NCBI GenBank assembly: GCA_048213135.1 | Contig: PS015562.1 | Span: 22,565 to 59,620, forward strand | Direction: 5' to 3' | DNA length: 37,056 nucleotides | Source: Reclinomonas americana ATCC 50394 | Lineage: Eukaryota > Jakobida > Jakobea > Jakobida | Shown: positions 13,129 through 21,400 of the stretch, one piece after another | How the letters are laid out: every line of letters begins with the position of its first letter | Position numbering within the stretch: position 1 is the stretch's first letter | Translations under genes and position numbers: made by a program | The notes under the pieces: generated by a model | The model's input: only the letters and a program-made list of their open reading frames with translations | What the model was told of the DNA's origin: nothing | Databases searched by the model: none

Positions 13129-16100
13129 TGTGTGAGAGATATGCTCACTCCCCGGTGTTACAGTTTGACGAGGAGATGAATGTGGCGCTGGTCGGCAAGC
13201 GAGGTCGTGCGTGCCCTGTCAGCGTGTTCTCCGTGGGCACGGAGGCGGCGGAGTCTGATGTGCTGACGGCGGCCACGGTTTGTATGCACTTGCATGTATT
13301 GCGATCTTGAAGGCTCTTCACAGTGGTATTTCTGTCTTTCCTTGTCATCCTCTCGCATTTTGTCTTGGTTTCTTTGTTTCTCTCTCTCTCTCTCATAGTT
13401 GCGGTCCGTTTTTCGTCTCTTCGGTGGTCATGTCCGTAGCTGCACGCACTCGAGTTTTTCGTGCAGCTCGTGTCTCTCCCTCTTCCCCTCATCCGTTTCG
13501 TGTTTTGGCTGGCTTCTTTGGCGCTTCAATGTTGTGTTTTTCACTAATCTGTCGCGTTTCTAATATCTCTTCCTTTCCTCGTGCTCCCCGCGTTTGGTTC
13601 GCGTCTCTCCCTCGTCTCTCGTCTGCTTCGTATTTCGCTTGCCAGCCTTGGGTTTCCACTGTTGATGCCTCTCGTTTCGTGCCGTCTACTCTGTTTCTTT
13701 TGGTTCTCTCGCCTCTCGCCTTGTTTCCATGCCATTAACTTCTCTTTGTTCGTTTGTGTCTCAATTCCCGTCACCTCTCGTCGCGTCGGTATGTTGGTGC
13801 TCATTTTTCATTCATTTCTTGCAGCGTTATGTGTGCGACGTGGAGGCCGTGCTCGGCGCACTGCTGCCCCTGGCACCGCTGTACACGGTGCCTGTGGTGC
13901 CTGTGACCATGGCAGATACGTGACCACAGACCCCTCTTTGGGTCATGTCTCTCTTGCTGACTCTTGGTGCTTCGCAGTGCACGTCTTCTTGAGGAGTGCA
14001 TGGATACGATTCTGTCGCCGCATTTGTCGACATTCTATCAGCAGGAGGCGGTGTACCGCGAGAACGAGTGGGACGTGCGACAGTTGTACCATAATGGTCT
14101 GGGAACACGCACGCAGCAGGCGTGTAAACGTGGCAACTCACTTGGTCTTTTTTTGGCACAGATGATTTCAGCCAGATGATTCGCCGTGCGAACCATATCA
14201 TTCGTCAGGTGGGCGCCGTGGTGCGCGAGGATGTAACTGCCAATGTGCGTCAATTCTCGTCCACTGTGGTGCCGCCCGATTTCAGCGCTGTCAAGGGTTG
14301 GTGTTGCTGTCCTTGGCCTGTGTGCTGGTTGATCAGCTGACGCTTCTTTCTTCTGATAGAACTTGCCACTCTTGTGCCACCACGCGACTGGGGCGCCGAG
14401 GGGCGCATCCTGGAATTGGTGCAAGTGGCGCAGTTCCCACCGGCACCCGAGAGTGTCGCCACGATGGAGGTGAGGAAGGGATGGAGGGAGAAGCTGTAAG
14501 AGAAGCAGGAGCAGGTGGAGGAGGAGGAGTTGGGGCAGAGAAGGATAGAAGGAGGAGAAGGGAGAGCACGCAAGAGAAAAGGAGAGGAGGAAGAGTACTG
14601 GAAGTGGGCCGAGAGGTGTATGCAATTGAGAGTTCAGGAGTTGCAGAAGAAAGTGATCGCAGCGTGATTGTCAAGCTGGTAGCACAGGTGATCTTTGTCT
14701 GGAACGAGTGGCACTATGTGCATGTTTTCATGAGCTTTTCTGTGCGACATGCAGCGCATCACGCCCATTCCGTGCACTGGTAGACACACACACACACGCA
14801 CACACACACACTCTCTCTCTCACTTACTCACTCACTCACACATACACACAGACACTCTCACTTACTCGCTCACTTACACATGAGTTACACTTGATTCTCA
14901 TCATCAACACACACACACTTAGTCCCTCTCTCTCTCTTCCCTCCGTGTTACTCCATCGTGTTGATGTTGCGTCACACGCACACGCACGCACACACACAAA
15001 CTCTCTCTCTCTCTCTCTCACTCACTCTCTTACTCACTCACACATGAGTTACACTTGATTCTCATCATCAACACACACATTTAGTCTCTCTCTCACTCTT
15101 CCCTCCGTGTTACTCCATCGTGTTGATGTTGCGTCACACACACACGCGCACGCACACACACACACGCATGCACACGCAGACCTTCAGTTGCAGTTCGCGC
15201 GTGCAATTGACACAACGAGTTGTCTCATCTTCGTGTATTCTCTCCCTGTGAGTTCTCACTTCTCTTGTCCCTTTNNNNNNNNNNNNNNNNNNNNNNNNNN
15301 NNNNNNNNNNNNNNNNNNNNNNNNNNNNNNNNNNNNNNNNNNNNNNNNNNNNNNNNNNNNNNNNNNNNNNNNNNNNNNNNNNNNNNNNNNNNNNNNNNNN
15401 NNNNNNNNNNNNNNNNNNNNNNNNNNNNNNNNNNNNNNNNNNNNNNNNNNNNNNNNNNNNNNNNNNNNNNNNNNNNNNNNNNNNNNNNNNNNNNNNNNNN
15501 NNNNNNNNNNNNNNNNNNNNNNNNNNNNNNNNNNNNNNNNNNNNNNNNNNNNNNNNNNNNNNNNNNNNNNNNNNNNNNNNNNNNNNNNNNNNNNNNNNNN
15601 NNNNNNNNNNACAGGATCTGCGAACGTACATCCAGGAGGTCGGCAAGCTGAAGCGAGTGCCGACTCTGCTGGATGCATTCGTCGCCGAGGCCGAGCAGTG
15701 GGGCGTCCACGATCCGAATCTCGATTGTTGCGTAACCAGCAACTTTTCTCTCTCTCCCTCTCTCTCCCCCTCCCCTTGTGTGTCTCTCTCTCCATGTCTC
15801 TCGCTCTATCTCTCTCTCTCTCTCTCTCTCTCGACATTCTGCTCTGCTGCTCCCGCTCATTCGTTGTTCATGCTGCTCTGCTTCTCGTCATCTATCTCGC
15901 GACTTCAAACTTGTGGTATCCCTGCTTGTCTCTCTGTCTCTCTCCCTCCCTTTGTCTCCCTGCATCTCTCTCCCTCTCCCTCTATTTCACTCCATCTCTC
16001 TCTCTTTCTAGCTCTCCATCTCTATCTCTCTCTCTCTCTCTCTCTCGACATACTGCTCTGCTGGTCACGCTCATTCGCTGTTCGCATTCTGCTCTGCTTC

Positions 16101-17650
16101 TCGCCATTTATCGCGCAACATCACAATTGTAGTCTCCATGCTCGTATCTCTGTNNNNNNNNNNNNNNNNNNNNNNNNNNNNNNNNNNNNNNNNNNNNNNN
16201 NNNNNNNNNNNNNNNNNNNNNNNNNNNNNNNNNNNNNNNNNNNNNNNNNNNNNNNNNNNNNNNNNNNNNNNNNNNNNNNNNNNNNNNNNNNNNNNNNNNN
16301 NNNNNNNNNNNNNNNNNNNNNNNNNNNNNNNNNNNNNNNNNNNNNNNNNNNNNNNNNNNNNNNNNNNNNNNNNNNNNNNNNNNNNNNNNNNNNNNNNNNN
16401 NNNNNNNNNNNNNNNNNNNNNNNNNNNNNNNNNNNNNNNNNNNNNNNNNNNNNNNNNNNNNNNNNNNNNNNNNNNNNNNNNNNNNNNNNNNNNNNNNNNN
16501 NTTTCTAGCTCTCTCTCTCTCTCTCTCTCCACATTCTGCTCTGCTGCTCCCGCTCATTGTTGTTCATTCTGCTCTGCTTCTCGTCATCTATCGCGCAACA
16601 TCACAATTGTGGTCTCCATGCTCGTCTCTCTGTCTCTCTCCCTTTCTCGTTTCCACTTTCTCTCTTCCTCTCTCTTCCGCGCCCATCTGTCCTTCCTTGT
16701 CTTCTCTCTCTCTCTCTGTGCGTCTAGCTCTCCATCTCTTTGTCTCTCTCTCCATCTCTCTCTCTCTCTCTCTCCATCTCTCGTCTCTCTCCCTCCCTCC
16801 CTCATTTCTCTCTCTCAATTCCCTTGCTGACAAACGCATCGCGCACAGTGCTACTGCCGCATCGCGCCTTTGGATTGCTGTGTGTGTGCTGGCTGCGCAA
16901 CCTTCCAGCACCGCACGGCGACACCGTGGCCTTCCTCACGCCGCAGCAGCGGTCTGTTATTGTGGAGCGCGTGCAGCGTGAGGAGGAGGCCGCCGAGGTC
17001 GGTCATGGATTCGGGTGGCGACCGATCACGGGCAAGCGACGAGCGTCGACACGCGNNNNNNNNNNNNNNNNNNNNGGCGACGCCTGCCTCTCCCCCATCA
17101 ACAACGCCACCGTCAGCTGATCCGCAAACCGCGACTGCCTCTCCCGCTCCTCCTGCAGCGACGCCACCGCCGCCACCACCACCGCCGCCGCCGGCGACGA
17201 CGACAGTGACGGTGGCGTGCGTGCGCCGAGTCGACGGTGCTTGCGCAGCTGCGTGCGACGAGGACGACGATTCCGGCGAGCAGCCTCCACCTCCTCCTTT
17301 GCCTCTTCTTGCTGCTCTGCATCCTCGTCACGCTCACTGCCGCTGTCCTCGTCACTCGCGTGCCGTCGCCGCACATNNNNNNNNNNNNNNNNNNNNNNNN
17401 NNNNNNNNNNNNNNNNNNNNNNNNNNNNNNNNNNNNNNNNNNNNNNNNNNNNNNNNNNNNNNNNNNNNNNNNNNNNNNNNNNNNNNNNNNNNNNNNNNNN
17501 NNNNNNNNNNNNNNNNNNNNNNNNNNGGTGGCGCCGGTGGTGGCGGTGGTGAATGGTGATGGGGGTGGTGGTGGTGGGGGTGGGGGTGGAGAGGGGGCGC
17601 TGGCGGAGGCGGAGAGGTTTACGAGGTGGTTGCAGGCGCAGTTGGAGTGA
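1120..17650 (+). CDS. MCM3AP: GANP/SAC3-family mRNA export scaffold (MCM3AP homologue), 5'-partial, ~30 exons, interrupted by gaps
   Basis: GANP is the scaffold of the nuclear TREX-2 complex, which couples transcription to mRNA export at nuclear pores. Exons inferred from frame and phase: 1120-1923, 2857-3246, 3308-3655, 3719-3955, 4020-4171, 5741-6143, gap, 7789-7897, 7970-8211, 8277-8769, 8828-9286, 9352-9435, 10409-10585, 10645-10755, 10821-10851, 10912-10943, 11003-11038, 11095-11360, 11423-11628, 12351-12486, 12547-12854, 12917-13040, 13164-13277, 13825-13919, 13978-14096, 14162-14296, 14360-14469, unresolved, 15615-15726, 16849-17055, a segment between gaps, 17527-17650. About 2,150 residues are visible, near the size of animal GANP. 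The order RRM, SAC3, coiled coil, GANP C-terminal region fits the family. Extra parts are the RGG segment, a second RRM and two Ig-like modules. The join between the RRM half and the SAC3 half crosses an N gap, so two adjacent genes cannot be fully excluded. The stop is TGA at 17648-17650. Confidence 0.8.
1155..1174. other. 20-N assembly placeholder inside the RGG coding segment
   Basis: Exactly 20 N. The RGG-type frame upstream (GGC GGC CAC from 1122) and the one downstream (ACT GGC TTT from 1177) are not in the same frame across 20 N, so the true gap length must differ. Confidence 0.8.
1924..2856 (+). other. 933 bp intron splitting RRM2
   Basis: The donor is GTATGG after CAG and the acceptor TTTCACAG. 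The content is CT-rich simple sequence, especially 2160-2260 and 2720-2856. I see no gene or RNA feature in it. Open frames that run through it are low-complexity Ser/Leu/Phe translations of CT repeats. Confidence 0.75.
3308..4171 (+). other. Linker plus Tyr/Glu-rich acidic region (exons 3308-3655, 3719-3955, 4020-4171)
   Basis: Exon 3308-3655 encodes a well-behaved segment of unknown function (KRLLSNTLKNIMYHNRK, then EEFGPPQMLEFNETDIQVYD). The next two exons encode about 130 residues that are mostly Glu and Asp with Tyr at regular places (AEYAED, EEWYEEG, TEYADEYYEGDED). The introns are 61, 63 and 64 bp; that at 3956-4019 uses the unusual donor GTTGCG. The acidic frame is kept across 3955/4020 only with that donor. 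Function unknown; acidic Tyr-rich regions are often disordered. Confidence 0.75.
4172..5740 (+). repeat. Long intron with (CA)n(CT)n, an 822-N gap and six ~100 bp tandem units
   Basis: The donor is GG|GTAAGC and the acceptor CACCTCCCAG at 5731-5740; phase 2 to GG+T restores the frame. Both gap edges (4242 and 5063) lie in CA/CT microsatellite. From about 5125 to 5720 a unit containing CACTTCTCTTTTCCAGCAAT, then GCTCACATTATCC, recurs six times (starts near 5172, 5263, 5371, 5473, 5580, 5684; spacing 91-108 bp). Each unit carries a sequence that looks like a 3' splice site. Confidence 0.8.
5741..6143 (+). other. Pro/Ser/Ala-rich exon running into a gap
   Basis: This exon continues the frame from 4171 and encodes SGKLRETVAQALDARPDSGP followed by Pro/Ser/Ala/Thr-rich sequence with SP motifs (MVRSPTLSRL, PRRLSPKKPP). 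It is likely a disordered linker before SAC3. The exon is cut by the N gap at 6144. Confidence 0.7.
6144..7788 (+). other. 715-N gap, then intron; expected site of the SAC3 N-terminal half
   Basis: N runs from 6144 to 6858. The first ~100 residues of the SAC3 domain, including the family Cys-rich signature near its start, are missing from the visible sequence and would fit in the gap. From 6859 to 7788 the DNA is GA-rich then CT-rich with no coding frame I can support, and ends in the acceptor CACCACCGCAG before 7789. Confidence 0.6.
7789..8769 (+). other. SAC3/GANP domain, PCI-like helices and winged helix (exons 7789-7897, 7970-8211, 8277-8769)
   Basis: The translation follows GANP closely in order and spacing: SDRMRSILQDYHFQ, then LSKALVDLRDMYKDLA, ENEFRAYNILHNM, VVFALKVVRAFSLNNYVEFF and EACLLSRYFRDVRERALNRI. 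These match the TREX-2 SAC3 core that binds PCID2 and DSS1. Intron 7898-7969 uses donor GTTGCG and is phase 1; 8212-8276 is phase 0. After the first winged-helix-like segment (FPLDELAAILAFDSVEAAAA) a second segment of similar pattern appears (IAEFGRTVELESMEEIVEFC), possibly a duplication. Confidence 0.88.
8828..10755 (+). other. Two Kre9/KNH-like Ig-fold modules inserted after SAC3
   Basis: Module 1 lies in 8828-9286: EFTSPPPSLTSLPVGADVEI, then RWRVSG, NGDTTRSFPWDVP, and a closing SGAISIR. Module 2 is spread over 9352-9435, 10409-10585 and 10645-10755: VVAPIEGEKW, DVLVQWETEG, LLWHVPVTL, VEIVDIRNPS, SSPFHI. The pattern (SP..G..W at the start, V.W.. , a central W.VP, a final S..F.I) is that of the Kre9/KNH family, usually seen in secreted or GPI-anchored wall proteins. 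Introns 9287-9351 (GTTGCG donor) and 10586-10644 keep phase. The link to SAC3 is supported by phase at 8769/8828. I know of no such module in animal or yeast GANP/Sac3. Confidence 0.6.
9436..10408 (+). repeat. Intron with decayed tandem copies of its upstream exon
   Basis: The donor is GTGAGT at 9436 and the acceptor CGTCACAG. The first half is G/A-rich (GGGGAAGG runs); the second half becomes CT-rich. The exon sequence near 9385-9433 recurs as degraded copies near 9590, 9785 (very close: GATGTGCTGGTGCAGTGGGA is shared) and 9970, each followed by GA-rich or GT-rich sequence. Spacing is about 190-205 bp. The copies lack an intact frame and are not called exons. Confidence 0.7.
10821..11628 (+). 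other. Pro-rich linker, acidic stretch and coiled coil (six small exons)
   Basis: Micro-exons 10821-10851 (31 nt), 10912-10943 (32 nt) and 11003-11038 (36 nt) encode a Pro-rich linker; their phases match exactly. Exon 11095-11360 gives Ser/Pro-rich sequence and an acidic run (ADEEEEEEEEVAAEEEEDEG). Exon 11423-11628 gives a charged helix (AERFQRLIREQLQEEERQRQ) that corresponds to the Glu/Arg coiled coil found after SAC3 in GANP. Introns are 54-65 bp with acceptors preceded by CTGAC-type branch sequences. Confidence 0.7.
11629..12350 (+). repeat. 722 bp intron with purine-rich 5' end and (GAGT)n array
   Basis: The donor GTGAGC is followed by G/A-rich sequence (11638-11712), then a GAGT/GAGA/GTGT array at 11888-12075, and a CT-rich end with acceptor GTGCTCGCAG. 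Phase 2 (AG+A) links flanking exons. No gene is visible in it. Confidence 0.7.
12351..14469 (+). other. GANP C-terminal (MCM3AP-like) region, eight exons
   Basis: Exons 12351-12486, 12547-12854, 12917-13040, 13164-13277, 13825-13919, 13978-14096, 14162-14296 and 14360-14469 join in phase. Matching points with GANP include LRHVHVSIVRVSQSDLRTDR with SHASVLLYVVD, MTPQVAVVVEGPE, ARLLEECMDTILSPH and PPRDWGAEGRILELVQVAQF. In animals this part is linked to MCM3 binding and acetylation; catalytic residues cannot be judged here. Introns are mostly 58-65 bp; 13278-13824 is 547 bp of pyrimidine-rich sequence with nothing else recognisable. Confidence 0.75.
14470..15614 (+). repeat. Unresolved intronic stretch with 164 bp duplication, CA/CT arrays and a gap
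   Basis: After donor GTGAGG the sequence is purine-rich (14470-14660), then CA/CT/CTCA arrays. A 110-bp block starting TGAGTTACACTTGATTCTCA at 14881 recurs at 15045 (164 bp apart), each ending near GTGTTGATGTTGCGTCACAC. N runs 15275-15610. A small exon may hide here (for example around 14663-14687 before GTGATC), because some GANP sequence is missing between 14469 and 15615, but I cannot support its limits. Confidence 0.55.
15615..17055 (+). other. Penultimate GANP exons 15615-15726 and 16849-17055
   Basis: Exon 15615-15726 starts at the gap edge after ACAG and encodes DLRTYIQEVGKLKRVPTLLD with EQWGVHDPNLD. It splices in phase 1 from donor GTTGCG (15727) to acceptor CGCGCACAG before 16849, giving LLLPHRAFGLLCVCWLRNLP and TPQQRSVIVERVQREEEAAE. 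This corresponds to the GANP segment near its end. The reading frame runs into a 20-N placeholder at 17056-17075. Confidence 0.65.
15727..16848 (+). repeat. Intron of CT microsatellite with ~215 bp tandem units and a 348-N gap
   Basis: Units containing a block like ACATTCTGCTCTGCTGCTCC, CGCTCATT and then a CATCACAATTGTGGTCTCCATG-like end start near 15833, 16046 and 16528, separated by CT arrays. N covers 16154-16501, inside the array. The donor is GTTGCGT and the acceptor follows a TTGCTGACAAA branch-like sequence. Confidence 0.75.
17076..17376 (-). other. Isolated contig between two gaps, probably scaffolded in reverse; GANP coding on the minus strand
   Basis: This 301-base piece is bounded by a 20-N and a 150-N gap. 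Read on the minus strand it encodes a typical charged protein segment with no stop (HASDEDSGSERDEDAEQQEE, and SLQEERERQSRFADQLTVAL), which resembles the Glu/Arg-rich helix expected just before the GANP C-terminus. The plus strand frames give low-complexity Pro/Ala/Thr or a stop. The simplest reading is that the contig belongs to the same plus-strand gene but was placed backwards. Confidence 0.5.
17527..17650 (+). other. Terminal GANP exon with stop TGA
   Basis: After the gap the frame encodes APVVAVVNGDG, a poly-Gly run, then GALAEAERFTRWLQAQLE and TGA at 17648-17650. The end resembles the final helix of GANP. The upstream exon limit is hidden by the gap. Confidence 0.6.
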
Positions 17651-18413
17651 ATAGTAGTTGGTAAGGGCGGAGGGGGAAGGGAGATCGGTTAGATTCAAGA
17701 CAGCGCGCAGGCTTCTTGTGTTCGTACTCTGCACTCAGCAACTACGTCACTGTACTCAAGCTGCATCGGAGCGCAGTATTCTCCTCTTACGTAGAGACCG
17801 CAGAAAACGCCAACTGTCGATGTTGAGTCTTTATTCGTTCTTCCCTCATTTCTAGTAACGACCCCTCCACTGCCATCACTGTGCAATAGACTACAACAAC
17901 GACAACACTGTGTCTGTGGTCAACGTCGCCTTCAACCCTCAGTCCTCTTGTGTCTCACTGTGCGGCCACCGGTCAGAGGCTGTCACAGTATTTGAAATCA
18001 CTGCTGCGACAACAATGACAACAACAACAACAACAACAACCGCCCCTACCACCAGCCACTACCGATATGAACCTCACCAACAACATGACAAGCTCTCTCC
18101 TGTTTCAACCACGCCACCAACGTTCGATCGCGACACCACCACTGTCTGCTTTTGCTTTGCTTGCTTCATGGATCCGGACCCGGCTTTGCTTTGTTTGCAT
18201 GGCTTATGACCTTTTCCCGAATTCGATGTGCCGTGTACGATCGCAGAAAACGCTATGCGTCTATGCAAGCGCGTCAAATCCACTGTTCAACCACGCTTAT
18301 GCGCATGCGCTGCGCTGCGGTGAAAATCGCAGTTCGGAGCTCCGAGAGCGAACACACACACACGCATGGAACCTGCTGCTGCTTCAAGACTGGTGTTTGT
18401 GTTGATGTTTTGA
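17651..18413. other. Intergenic region between GANP and the NACHT-WD40 gene
   Basis: It has no frame with convincing coding character. It holds an ACA-rich microsatellite at 18004-18041, several CACCAC/ACC-rich stretches, and a CACACACACG run at 18353-18366. It should contain the 3' end signals of the upstream gene and the promoter and leader of the downstream gene, but I see no distinctive TATA or polyadenylation motif. Confidence 0.5.
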
Positions 18414-21400
18414 ATGGTGGGACTTGACCAGTTGCATTTGCTAGCGCGGCGGTCCACCAAAGGCCTTCACAAGCAAGATCTTCCTCCGGATCCACTGCCC
18501 AACGTAATCAATGAACCACAGCGGACTCGCAACTTTCCCTGCATCGCGCGTGAGCCATACATGGTGTGTGTCTCTGCCCACGCGCACGCGCTCTCTTCCA
18601 TACACGCACTCACTTTCCCTGTCTGCGTGCACAGTCATTCCCTGTTCACTTTTGCCTCGCCGATGGCACCTCGCGCATCACAGTGCCCGACGTCACTGGC
18701 GACATGCGAATGTGTGACCTCGTGCAACGCGGTTTGCACCTTCTGCGGGTCTCCGTGGATGCTCGTGTGCGAGTGCGCTCGGATGTGGTGCTGCAGCCGA
18801 CGAATGAATCCACACTGCGAGAACTTGGTATTTCGGCGGAGACAACCCTGACGGTGGATGTAGAGGGCAGTGGGTGCGTTGCTGTGCGTGTGTGCCTGAG
18901 AAGGGAGAGAGAGGAGTGCATCTCATCTGCATTGCGTGCGTGTGTGCGAGAAGAGCGAATAACTACAATCTTCTGCAAGATGCATTGGGCATTGTCAGAG
19001 ACGCACTGGCCGCCCGACTCCGTGCCGCGTTGCCTGTGTTCTGTCGCCTTCATCCCACCATGCGTATCGATGAAGCGTGGTGCTGCAAGGCTGTACGGGA
19101 TATCCCTGTACGGTTTGTCAGTGTTGCTCTTCTCCATCCACTGTGCGTCCACTTCCTCAGTTGTATGTGTGCTTGCTCGCAGCTACAAGCCCGGCGGCAA
19201 TCACGTGTTCTTGCATCAAGAGCAGCGTGATTATGTACTCACCTGGAAGGCAGCATTCGATGCGAATCCCAGCAGCACACCGCCGTGCCCACCGTTCGAC
19301 TTGACGGCTCTCTGTGCAATCCTGGTGAACGGAGGAATTGTGGAGGATGACGGAAGCTGCCATCTTCTCCTCGCCTCGGATGAAGAGGTTAGAGTGTTGC
19401 TTTCCGTAGAGCCATTTGTCACCCAGCTCATGCCTCCTTCGCAGCGTCGAGCGGTGGAGACGCTGCGTGACGTTCGCAACACTGTTGTTGGCCATCGCCC
19501 CGATGGCCAGCCTGTCGCCGCTGCCGATGAGGTCACTGAACTGCTCGGAGATGGCGTTGTTGAGGGGCGTCTGGTGACCGCCATCTCATCGCTCCAACTT
19601 GGTGATGCCGCGCTCGCCCACTTTCTTGCATTGTTGGAAGAAGTTCGAACAAGTGAGTCTGATGTCCATTCTCTCTGTGCGTGTCTTTTCGTCAATCTGA
19701 AGAACCTCTTCGTTGCAGGACTTCATCATATTTCTGATGCGGAGTTCGTTGCGTTGCTTGAGGCGTACAGTGGGCGCGAGTCATCAGCATTCCACGAGGA
19801 CGAGAGCTTGCGCAAAACGCTGCAGATGTATGTGCAGTTGACGACAACAGTCGGTGGCGTGTCTCGTGCTTTGCTGTCGGAGGTCGACGCATTCGTTGCC
19901 GACGACAATCGCGCCCGCGTCTTGCTGTTCCTCGGAAACAGTGGAGCTGGCAAGACAACAGCTGTGACTGTGATGGCTGATCATGCTTGGCGAGCATATC
20001 GAGAGGGGCGCAGTCGACGGCTGCCGCTGCGTGTGCCATTGTCGGCGTTGCGTGACGTCGAGCATCGTATGCTAGAGGAAGTGCTGCCATCCACGTGGTC
20101 GGGGGCTGCAGTGCAGCGCGTCAAGCAGATGCCGCTGTTGTTGCTGTTGGATGGATATGATGAGCTGTACCGTGAGATCAATCTGATGGACACAGCCCAG
20201 GTTTGCTCGTTTCTCATCTCATTTCTCGCGTAAGTTCTTTGTGACTGACTGCTGTGTGGTCACAGCTCCGAGGATGCTTGGATGTCAAAGTGATTGTGAC
20301 GTGCCGTTCTGATTACGCTGCGGGCATGGGTTCTTGTGGAACCGACTACCGTCGCTTCTTTGTTCCCACGAACGGCATATGGCTTCTGGACTTGCAACTG
20401 TTATTAGAGCGCCGAGTGGAGCCGTTCAATGACGTTCAGATTGATGACTATCTTCGACACTTTGTCGCGCACCAACCAGCTGCATGGCAAACAGCTGCTG
20501 AGTATCGTCGTGCGCTGAGTGGATTGCATGGAGTGCAATCGTTGACTACGAATCCGTTCATGCTGTCAGTGGTGGTGCAAGTGCTGCCGCAGTTGGTGGC
20601 GAGTGGCGCGATGGAGCGGCCGACTCGGCGTGATGTGCTTGACCGATTCATTCGACAGTGGATTGTGAGGGAGCAGGAGAGACAGACGCGTCTCGGTGCG
20701 GAGCGTGTGCCGAGTGAGGAGACGTGCCTAGCATTCTGCGAAGGACTGGCACGGCTGATGCATCAGAAGAACTTGGTGCGAGCAGTGTGTGATATCCGAG
20801 CAAGTGGCGAGGACGCGACTGAGTTCGGTGGTGCACCCACCGCAGCAGCAGCAGCAGCTGCAGCCGCTGCTGTGCAAGAACGTCCATTTGACAAGTTCCT
20901 CGGCCACAAGAACCAGCACGTCCGAGTGTGCTGTCCTATTGTGCGACGGTATGGGACGGATCAGTGGGGATTTGTGCATCTGTCTCTGCTGGAGCATTGT
21001 GTGGCACGGCATGTGTTTGCGTGGGAGACGTGGGATGAGGAGAGGAGATTGACGATGCAAGATGTGCAGCATCATGTGCTGGGAGTGCGATTGCTGAACG
21101 ACAGACCATCGTTGGTGGGGCAGATGGCCGAGGTTGTGCGACGGTCTCCTCGATTGCAAGCGAGATTGTGGGAGGTGATTGAGATGTCACGGGAAGTGGA
21201 TGAGGAGCGATTGGTGACGGCAGCGGCGAATGCAGCGACGGTGTTGTGTGTGGCGCAAGTGTCGTTCAGTGGGCGAGATCTGTCGGGTGTGCGAGTGAGG
21301 GGTGCAGATTTGAGGGATGCGGTGATGCACAGAACGGTGTGGAGGGGAGCGGATTTCCGTGGGGTGAACGTGTGCATGGCGTATGCGAGGAAGGCGGATT

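Noticed and set aside
17912-18209. 99-aa plus frame with a poly-Thr run between the GANP and NLR genes
   Set aside because: It starts without a clear initiator context, its middle is an ACA microsatellite, and I see neither splice sites nor family likeness.
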